A model generated the notes under the pieces. It made no database searches and had not been told where the DNA came from. It saw only the letters and a list, made by a program, of their open reading frames with translations. The translations under genes and the position numbers were made by a program. Of a stretch of 64,000 nt of DNA, positions 18,129 to 24,727 are shown one piece after another; the first letter of the stretch is position 1; each line of letters begins with the position of its first letter. The stretch covers positions 372,001-436,000 of the forward strand of contig NZ_CP169368.1 in the NCBI RefSeq assembly GCF_042485795.1. Direction: 5' to 3'. The stretch is from Lonepinella sp042485795. Its GTDB lineage: Bacteria > Pseudomonadota > Gammaproteobacteria > Enterobacterales > Pasteurellaceae.

Positions 18129-18503
18129 ATGAGCAGATTTATCGCAGCGGAAGTGGATTTGGCAATCGGCAAACGGATTCAGCAACGGCGTAAGGAAGTG
18201 GGGTGGACGGCGGAGAAACTGGCGGAGCAAATTGGCGTTTCTCAGCAGCAATTTTCCCGTTATGAGCGTGGTGCGACCAAAATGAACGTATCACATTTGG
18301 TGAATATCGCCGTGATTTTGGATACGCCGATCAGTTGGTTTTTTGCAGACAGTAAGGCGGAAAATTTGACCTTTTCCGATCAGAAACAGTATGTGCCGAT
18401 ACGCAACGATGCGTTGAAATCAAGGCTGGAATACCATTGGGTGAAACTTTCCAATGAGCAAAAACGCAATTTAATCAATTTTTTGGACTCAATGGCAAAA
18501 TAG
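18129..18503 (+). CDS. XRE-family transcriptional regulator
   Basis: 124 aa DNA-binding protein with an N-terminal Cro/C1-type helix-turn-helix (about residues 13-67, including AEKLAEQIGVSQQQFSRYERG). The C-terminal part (LSNEQKRNLINFLDSM) may form the dimer interface. A GAGG lies about 10 bp before the ATG. Divergent from the lipoprotein gene and likely to control it and itself. The GC content looks higher than the surroundings, suggesting acquisition. Confidence 0.85.
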   Translation: MSRFIAAEVDLAIGKRIQQRRKEVGWTAEKLAEQIGVSQQQFSRYERGATKMNVSHLVNIAVILDTPISWFFADSKAENLTFSDQKQYVPIRNDALKSRLEYHWVKLSNEQKRNLINFLDSMAK

Positions 18504-18532
18504 CGTTATAGCTCAAAAATCCCGATAAAAAC

Positions 18533-18563
18533 GACCGCACTTTCGCTTAACAAAAGTGCGGTC
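18533..18563. terminator. Bidirectional terminator from an inverted uptake-signal pair
   Basis: GACCGCACTTT (18533-18543) and AAAAGTGCGGTC (18552-18563) pair across a short loop between the convergent XRE regulator and TonB receptor genes. Confidence 0.8.
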
Positions 18564-18582
18564 AAAAACGCTTGAGTTTTTA

Positions 18583-20559
18583 CTAGAACGAATATCTCAC
18601 ATTGGCAAAATAAACCCGTCCTTCTTCTACATAACCTTCAATCAAATAGTAGTTTTTATCAAAGATATTGGATACGCCCACATCAAGACTTAACCCTTGT
18701 TTAAAGGCGTAACTGATTTTAGCATCGGTGGTGCCAAAGCCTGATAGGGTTTCGTATTTTTTATTGACTAACGTATAACGCCCTGATTCAGCTGTTTGGC
18801 TTAAATAAACAGATAATTCAGGGGTGATTTTCCAATCAGCATAAGCAAAGAATTTATGGCGTGGCAAGTCAGTAACCTTAATACTGGAGTCGCCATTTTG
18901 GGCGTGAATGTAGGTGTAGTTTGCTCCAAGGGTTAAATCTTTGGTTACAAATGCCGATACGCCTAATTCAACCCCTTTATAAATGGCTTTATCCACGTTT
19001 TGGTTTTGCACTTCGGCAGTGGCATCATTAATTGCTACTTCATTAATCGCATCTTTGATATGGCTATAAAATAATGCTCCCTCTAGTTTAAATATGTCAT
19101 TGAACGTACGGAAATAACCGATTTCAACATGATCTGCAATTTCAGGTTTTAAGAACGGATTGGGTAAGCGATTTCTACTCAGACTACGTGAATAACGCTC
19201 TTTCATTGTTGGTAAATGGCTTTTATGGGCATAACTTAAGCTTAACTCGTCATTTTGACTAAAGTTATGCACCACTTTGGCTTGATAATTGAAAGCATGT
19301 TGTGAGCTGGTATCAAATTCATATAAACCATAAGGTCCTTTTGCATAAAGGCGTTGATAATTTTGTGCTTGCACGGCATCTTTATAGTCATAGCTGATAC
19401 CAACAATGGCTTTGGTGATATCCGTAAAACGATAAGTATCTTCTAAGCCAACACTGTAAGTACGATCTTCATTACGTGCCACAGGATCGCCATCATTATG
19501 CTCACGGTGTACATCAAATTTGTAAAGTGCGGATAATTTTAAGGTATTATTCGCACTGGTATTTGCCCCAAATTCTACGCCTCCACCATAAGAAAAATCA
19601 CGGTAATGGCTGTTAAATGAACTGCTTTTGTTTTGGGTCGTAAAGGTGTTGTCGTCATATACAGACAAATCATTATTGAATGTATCGTGGAATAATTTGC
19701 CGTTTAGATAATATTGACCGTCTGCAAATTCCGTATGGGATAAGAAATAGATACTTTCTTTATCCCACGCTGGCCAACGCCAAAATCTTGGTGTGCCATT
19801 ACCTGTATAAAGTGGCTGTTGTTTTCTGGCATCTTGGTTGGAATAGGAAATCGCATATTCATCGGTGGCATTTGGTGTGTAACCCACACGTAAGCTGATT
19901 TTACGATCACGATTAGATGAATTTTCTGCTCGTCCACCATTCTCATAGCCGGTTGGTTGGAAATCACGTGAAAGTTGTAAGCCTTGACGTTCGGCAAAGC
20001 TACCACTCACTTGGGCATAGAATTTGTCTTGTTTAGTGCCTAAATTAAAATAGGGTTGATTCACGGCTGTGTGGCTATTACGTCCAGTTTGATAACCATA
20101 GCCGATCGTGCCTTCAAGAGCTTTGGTTGGTTTGCGAGTAACAAGGTTGACTGCACCACCCATGGTGTTGGCACCGTATAACACTGAACTTGCCCCTTTA
20201 GAAATATTGATTTCGGCTAAATCAAAGGTGGTAAAACGCCCTAAATCCATATTACCGTCATAGGGTACATAAACAGGAATACCATCAATAAATACAGGTA
20301 CACGCAACGCATTAAAACCACGCACACGGATATTTTGTTCGCCCCTTGCTCCGCCACGTTCAAAAGATACACCAGGGGACATTTTAGCCACTTGAGCTAC
20401 GTTAGTAATTTGGTTTTGACGAAGTTGATCTTGATTAACAGAAACGGTACTAATATCAGAACCATTTTCCACTACATCAATTTGACCAAGGGTAAACACT
20501 TCAGCGTAGCTTGTAGAACAAGCTACAGCTATAGCTGTGCAAATTAAAGTTTTTTTCAT
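18583..20559 (-). CDS. TonB-dependent outer membrane receptor, candidate molybdenum/metal-complex transporter
   Basis: Outer membrane receptor of 658 aa with signal peptide MKKTLICTAIAVACSTSYA, a TonB-box-like segment (GQIDVVE), a plug domain (IRVRGFNALRVPVFIDGIP; GASSVLYGANTMGGAVNLVT) and a beta barrel ending VYFANVRYSF. By fold alone it would be called an iron-siderophore receptor. It has its own promoter region, separated from the preceding methyltransferase gene by a terminator, and that region carries a near-consensus ModE site. Together with the ABC genes upstream it completes an import route. Substrate inferred, not shown: a molybdate, tungstate or related metal complex; iron chelates remain possible. 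Confidence 0.8.
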   Translation of the reverse strand: MKKTLICTAIAVACSTSYAEVFTLGQIDVVENGSDISTVSVNQDQLRQNQITNVAQVAKMSPGVSFERGGARGEQNIRVRGFNALRVPVFIDGIPVYVPYDGNMDLGRFTTFDLAEINISKGASSVLYGANTMGGAVNLVTRKPTKALEGTIGYGYQTGRNSHTAVNQPYFNLGTKQDKFYAQVSGSFAERQGLQLSRDFQPTGYENGGRAENSSNRDRKISLRVGYTPNATDEYAISYSNQDARKQQPLYTGNGTPRFWRWPAWDKESIYFLSHTEFADGQYYLNGKLFHDTFNNDLSVYDDNTFTTQNKSSSFNSHYRDFSYGGGVEFGANTSANNTLKLSALYKFDVHREHNDGDPVARNEDRTYSVGLEDTYRFTDITKAIVGISYDYKDAVQAQNYQRLYAKGPYGLYEFDTSSQHAFNYQAKVVHNFSQNDELSLSYAHKSHLPTMKERYSRSLSRNRLPNPFLKPEIADHVEIGYFRTFNDIFKLEGALFYSHIKDAINEVAINDATAEVQNQNVDKAIYKGVELGVSAFVTKDLTLGANYTYIHAQNGDSSIKVTDLPRHKFFAYADWKITPELSVYLSQTAESGRYTLVNKKYETLSGFGTTDAKISYAFKQGLSLDVGVSNIFDKNYYLIEGYVEEGRVYFANVRYSF

Positions 20560-20587
20560 TGGTAATTTCCTTATTGGTTAGGGTTAA

Positions 20588-20598
20588 ATCGTCATATA
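20588..20598. promoter_or_regulatory. ModE-like half-site near the TonB receptor start
   Basis: ATCGTCATATA matches the ModE half-site ATCGNTATATA at 9 of 10 defined positions, 29 bp before the receptor ATG. No convincing second half is found at 6 bp spacing, so this is only supportive of the full site at 20671-20698. Confidence 0.3.
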
Positions 20599-20670
20599 AC
20601 GAATACGGGCAAAAGAATTAACATTCCTTTGGCAATAATCTACAAATGTTGCATTGTTTGCTTATAAGTT

Positions 20671-20698
20671 ATCAAAATATAAATAATTATATAGCGAT
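20671..20698. promoter_or_regulatory. ModE (molybdenum-responsive regulator) operator
   Basis: ATCAAAATATA-N6-TATATAGCGAT. Against the published consensus ATCGNTATATA-N6-TATATANCGAT the right arm is perfect, the left arm has two mismatches, and the 6-bp spacing is exact (18 of 20 defined bases). It lies 112-139 bp upstream of the TonB receptor start and overlaps a possible minus-strand -10 TATAAT (20686-20691), the placement expected for repression by molybdate-bound ModE. Confidence 0.7.
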
Positions 20699-20702
20699 AG
20701 GT

Positions 20703-20742
20703 AAAAAAATTGAATGATTTTGTTAAAAATCACTCAATTTTT
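20703..20742 (-). terminator. Terminator of the ABC importer-methyltransferase operon
   Basis: Minus-strand hairpin AAAATTGAGTGATTTT / AAAATCATTCAATTTT with one mismatch, followed by T residues, 12 bp after the methyltransferase stop. Confidence 0.8.
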
Positions 20743-20753
20743 ACGCGAAGAAA

Positions 20754-21575
20754 TTATTTCTTCCAGCTCAAAAATGCCCATCTTTTCATAGCAGGACGAA
20801 CATTTACGTTACCTTTATGTTGGTGGTAATAATCTTTCAATTTGGCAATTTCTACTTCGCTTAAATTGCTACCAATCGACCATTTTACGGTGCGAATAAA
20901 ATCTTGTTCAGAAATCACCGCACTTTTTTCGGTTTGTGGTTCAAACAAACCGAAACCGCCATCTAAAAAATCCACTTTGACCTGATAGCCTTGCTGATAC
21001 AGCATATTTACCGCATAAATATAATTGGGGAAACCAATCCCCTCGCGGTGGATAAATTTTAATACTTTACGATCCACAAAGTCTTTATCCACCGTCATGG
21101 TCATATACACCGCTTTTTTGGCTTTGGCATTGAGTTTATCTAAGGCAGCTTGTAAGTCGTTGACCATGGAAGAACGGGAAGAAACACAAATATCACATAC
21201 TGGCACATCTTTCCAATCATCATCCCACGCACGTAGAATAGGAAAAATATTATGAAGTTCTAGCAGTTGGCTACGCAGTTGCAGTAAATTCAACATGCCT
21301 TGACTGTAATCCAAGCTATAAACTCGTTTCACATAAGGGGCGCAAGCTAAGGCGATAGCTCCACCACCACACCCCACATCTAACATGGAATCCACATTGT
21401 TTAAATCCATTCGGCTTACAAAATCTTGTACATAATCATTTTTTAAATCAAATTGACTATTTTGCATTTGTTCTGCTTTGCGATCCCAGTCTTGTGGTTG
21501 CTTTGGTTCTCGGGTGGCAAGTTGAACATGGTTTTTGTAGAGTTCAGCAAAGTTTATGTCATGGATCGTTTTCAT
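20754..21575 (-). CDS. Class I SAM-dependent methyltransferase linked to a metal importer
   Basis: 273 aa protein with SAM motif I LDVGCGGGAIALA (about residues 65-77) and a downstream acidic YSLDYSQGM block. The target is unknown. It is the last gene of a tight operon with an ABC importer (10 bp after the ATPase gene) and next to a TonB receptor, so it probably modifies an imported chelator or complex, or something made under metal shortage. No secretion signal: cytoplasmic. A housekeeping methyltransferase is less likely given the operon. Confidence 0.75.
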   Translation of the reverse strand: MKTIHDINFAELYKNHVQLATREPKQPQDWDRKAEQMQNSQFDLKNDYVQDFVSRMDLNNVDSMLDVGCGGGAIALACAPYVKRVYSLDYSQGMLNLLQLRSQLLELHNIFPILRAWDDDWKDVPVCDICVSSRSSMVNDLQAALDKLNAKAKKAVYMTMTVDKDFVDRKVLKFIHREGIGFPNYIYAVNMLYQQGYQVKVDFLDGGFGLFEPQTEKSAVISEQDFIRTVKWSIGSNLSEVEIAKLKDYYHQHKGNVNVRPAMKRWAFLSWKK

Positions 21576-21584
21576 TTTATTCCC

Positions 21585-22325
21585 TCAAAGCATTAAATTT
21601 TTGGCTAATACATTAGGTTCTAAGTGGTAAATTTGAGCTAATAAAACTAAATCCATTACCTCTTTAGGTGTACCTTGTTTAATAATTTCACCTTGATACA
21701 TCAACAATAAATTATCTGCATAACGAAACGCTTGTTCGGGTTGGTGTGTGGTGAAAATCACAGTCAAACCCTGTCGGCGTAATTGTTGAATATGTTCTAA
21801 CACCCGAATTTGATTGCCGAAATCCAGATTAGATGTGGGTTCGTCCATGATTAAACATTGTGGTCGTTGAGCCAAGGCTCTGGCGATTAACACTAATTGC
21901 CGTTCACCGCCACTTAATGTCATATAGGATTTATCCGCTAAATGTGCGACACCTAATTGCTCAAGACTTTGTTGAGCGATCTGTTTATCTTGCTGATTGG
22001 GTGTGGCGTACCATGCGAGATAAGCGGTTCGCCCCATTAATACCACATCTAGCACTGTAAAGGAAAATACCCCTTGTTGAGCTTGCGGTACATAACCTAT
22101 TGTACGAGCAAGTTGGGCTGCTGTCCAATTAAAGTGCGGTGTATTTTTAATCAGAATTTCACCGTGCAAGGGTTTAATTAAGCCTAACATGGTTTTGAGT
22201 AATGTGGTCTTGCCACAACCATTTGCCCCTAACAAAGCGGTAATTTTTTGTGTTGGAAAGGTAACATTCAGATTATCGGCAACCGTTTGTTGATAGCCTA
22301 TACGTAAGTTTTTCAAGGTGATCAT
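21585..22325 (-). CDS. ABC importer ATPase, FecE/BtuD/MolC type
   Basis: 246 aa ATPase powering the neighbouring permease. Walker A GANGCGKT is at residues 33-40, the signature LSGGERQ and Walker B CLIMDEPTSNLD are intact, and the switch histidine is in VIFTTHQPEQ. The start overlaps the permease stop by 4 bp. Class II importer family handling iron chelates, cobalamin, heme or, in MolBCA, molybdate. Confidence 0.93.
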   Translation of the reverse strand: MITLKNLRIGYQQTVADNLNVTFPTQKITALLGANGCGKTTLLKTMLGLIKPLHGEILIKNTPHFNWTAAQLARTIGYVPQAQQGVFSFTVLDVVLMGRTAYLAWYATPNQQDKQIAQQSLEQLGVAHLADKSYMTLSGGERQLVLIARALAQRPQCLIMDEPTSNLDFGNQIRVLEHIQQLRRQGLTVIFTTHQPEQAFRYADNLLLMYQGEIIKQGTPKEVMDLVLLAQIYHLEPNVLAKNLML

Positions 22326-23320
22326 TGGCGTTCCCCTTTGATTAATAGGCTTAGAAAAAATGGTGCGCCGACAAAGGCGGTGATTACGCCCAATGGGATT
22401 TCAATGGCAAATAAACAACGTGCTAATGTGTCGGTGATAAGCAAAAAGGCTGAACCCAATAAAATACAAGTTGGTAACAACAAACGGAAATCCGCTCCAC
22501 TCCAAAGTCGAGCAATATGCGGAATAATTAAACCGACCCAGCCGATAATACCCGTTACTGACACAACGGCAGATGTCATTAGCGTAGCACATAAAATAAA
22601 AATCAGCCTAGAGCGTTTAATATTAATTCCAAGAGCTGTCACTTCTTCATCATCAAGGCTTAATACATTCATTCGCCAACGTAATAGAATCAACGGGATT
22701 AAGGCAAATAGAACCAATGGAGCAACCAGTTTTAAGTCGTCAAAGCTGGTCATATTTAATCCACCTAATAGCCAAAATGTAATGGTACTTAATTGGCTGT
22801 AAGGATCAGCCAGAATTTTAAGTAACGAAATGCCTGCCCCGAGCAAAGCAGAAATGGCGACACCTGATAGCACTAATGCCAGAATTGGATTTTGACGGCG
22901 GACTGTACTGGCGATGAAATAAACCAATCCCACGGCAAACAACCCACCAACAAAGGCGAATAGCTGAATAATTGGTAAGGGAAAATCAAAATAAATCGCC
23001 GTTACTGCCCCAAGACCTGCTCCCGAAGTTACCCCTAAAATATCAGGCGAAACCAACGGATTTTTAAACATACCTTGATAGGTTACGCCTGCTACCGATA
23101 AAGCGATACCGACTAAAATAGCGGTGGCAATGCGGGGTAAGCGAATATTCCAGAGTACGATGTGTTGTTGAGAAAGCCCTTGTTGCGAAAGTTCGTTACC
23201 GAACTGGCTGATAGATTGCCAAATTTCCGTTAAAGAAAGCGAATATTGCCCTGAACTGACCGCAATCACAAGACTGATAATTAACAACACCAAAGGCAAC
23301 ATTAAACGGAAAATTGGCAT
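22322..23320 (-). CDS. ABC importer permease, FecCD/BtuC/MolB type
   Basis: 332 aa inner-membrane protein with about ten membrane helices, typical of the FecCD family. Recognisable blocks are LPRIATAILVGIALSVAGVT, NPLVSPDILGVTSGAGLGAV and GWVGLIIPHIARL. It lies 4 bp after the binding protein gene. It forms the dimeric channel used with the ATPase at 21585. Confidence 0.93.
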   Translation of the reverse strand: MPIFRLMLPLVLLIISLVIAVSSGQYSLSLTEIWQSISQFGNELSQQGLSQQHIVLWNIRLPRIATAILVGIALSVAGVTYQGMFKNPLVSPDILGVTSGAGLGAVTAIYFDFPLPIIQLFAFVGGLFAVGLVYFIASTVRRQNPILALVLSGVAISALLGAGISLLKILADPYSQLSTITFWLLGGLNMTSFDDLKLVAPLVLFALIPLILLRWRMNVLSLDDEEVTALGINIKRSRLIFILCATLMTSAVVSVTGIIGWVGLIIPHIARLWSGADFRLLLPTCILLGSAFLLITDTLARCLFAIEIPLGVITAFVGAPFFLSLLIKGERQ

Positions 23321-23324
23321 TGAC

Positions 23325-24356
23325 TTACTCCAAAAGTGCGGTGATTTCTGTGGAAGAAATTTGATAACCGTAAAATAGACGGAAATAACGTTGCACTAAG
23401 TCATAGGCATTTTGCTGTGATAAAGCGGTCGGTTTTAATTTGTAAGCTAACCATACACAACCTAATAAACGGTTGACGCTCGGTGGTGAATCTAGCCAAT
23501 TAAACGGTAAACTTGGGGCTAAAAAAACTCGCTGATTTTTCACCGCAGTTAAACTTTGCCATAAGGTATTTTGTTGGCTATGTTGGTAAAAATTAGTATC
23601 TTGGGTCAAAATTAAATCGGGTTGCCATTGTAAAAGTTGTTCCATTGACACTCGAGCTAATTTTTTCTCACCAGCTCCATTTGCCACATTTTGTAGCCCT
23701 AACCAATCTAACACTTCAGTATGAATTGCCCCTTTTAATGCGGTTTCTAAACCATCAGATCCACGTCCTAAATAGACATTCAGATTATTCGTGGCACAAA
23801 GTTGGTGGGTTTTAGTTAAAATCTCATCAGATAAATCTGCTAAGGCTTTGGCTCGAATTGGTTGTTGTAATAATTCACCTAATTGTGTGAATTGTTGAGC
23901 TGAATCTGCTAATTTTCCCGCCACAATAAAATAAGGCAGTTGAGTTTGTTGGGAGATTTTTTCGGCAGTGGAAAGAAAAGTTTCACTGACGCTACCCACA
24001 TCTACAATTAAATCGGCATTGAGGCTGACAATTTTTTCCACTGGAGCAGTAGAGGCTCGTCCTGCAATTCGCCCAATATGGGGTAAATTTTGGATTTGTT
24101 CCGATAAAAATTTCTTGGTATCCGTTTTTAATTCAGTGGCAATCCCCACCATTTTTTCAGGGCATAATGCCATTAATAATAAATCCGACACAAAACCAGC
24201 ACTTAAAATCCGTTGCGGGATTTTATTCAAAATACCCGTACGGATAATTAGCGATTGGGTGGATTGGGAAAAGACAATAGGTGGTAGGGATAAACAAGAG
24301 AATCCTACCAATAGGGTTTTAATAAAACGGCGACGATGTTGATTGATAGTAAACAT
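23325..24356 (-). CDS. Periplasmic substrate-binding protein of the FecB/BtuF class
   Basis: The start is ATG 24356, behind AAGGA, giving 343 aa; the open frame to 24425 is not needed. The N-terminus has twin arginines (HRRRFIKTLLVGFSCLSL) before the hydrophobic stretch, so Tat export is possible. Two lobes joined by a helix are expected; the C-terminal block PFNWLDSPPSVNRLLG is typical of a subgroup of metal-complex binding proteins. From memory it does not look like H. influenzae MolA, so substrate should not be copied from that protein. First gene of the ABC operon. Confidence 0.85.
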   Translation of the reverse strand: MFTINQHRRRFIKTLLVGFSCLSLPPIVFSQSTQSLIIRTGILNKIPQRILSAGFVSDLLLMALCPEKMVGIATELKTDTKKFLSEQIQNLPHIGRIAGRASTAPVEKIVSLNADLIVDVGSVSETFLSTAEKISQQTQLPYFIVAGKLADSAQQFTQLGELLQQPIRAKALADLSDEILTKTHQLCATNNLNVYLGRGSDGLETALKGAIHTEVLDWLGLQNVANGAGEKKLARVSMEQLLQWQPDLILTQDTNFYQHSQQNTLWQSLTAVKNQRVFLAPSLPFNWLDSPPSVNRLLGCVWLAYKLKPTALSQQNAYDLVQRYFRLFYGYQISSTEITALLE

Positions 24357-24371
24357 AGCGAATCCTTTGAA

Positions 24372-24399
24372 TTTATTATAGATAAAACTATATAGCAAG
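24372..24399. promoter_or_regulatory. Weak ModE-like site at the ABC operon start
   Basis: On the minus strand CTTGCTATATA-N6-TCTATAATAAA: 8 of 10 and 6 of 10 matches to the ModE arms with exact 6-bp spacing. It overlaps a TATAAT and ends 16 bp before the binding-protein ATG. Weak alone; more credible because a strong site controls the adjacent receptor. Confidence 0.35.
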
Positions 24400-24610
24400 C
24401 TAGTTAGAAATACAATAAGAAGCATAAAAAGGCTTAAACAGGCATCATGTTATTAGATTAAAAACACTTTAAAAAAGCACCGCACTTTTGTTCCTTACAT
24501 AACCGAATTAAATTTCCCCTTAACGATTTGAATTTGTTTTAAATCAAAGAAATTGCAATTTTCACTCCAAAATGAGTTTTTTTATTTGATTCTTATTTCT
24601 ATTATGAAGA

Positions 24611-24668
24611 AAATAGTGTCGCTATTTTATGAAAATAGCCAGATGCCTAATAATCATTTATTAGGTAT
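24611..24668. other. Two hairpins in the leader of the autotransporter gene
   Basis: The 371-bp divergent region 24357-24727 contains AAAATAG-TGTCG-CTATTTT (24611-24629) and CCTAATAA-TCAT-TTATTAGG (24645-24664 approx). Neither is followed by a T run on the plus strand. They may be operators or mRNA structures; nothing else but an uptake signal (near 24480) is evident in this stretch. Confidence 0.35.
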
Positions 24669-24727
24669 TTGATTATATAGAGTTCATTGAATGAACCAAA
24701 TTTTACGTTTTATCAAAAGGAGTTGAG

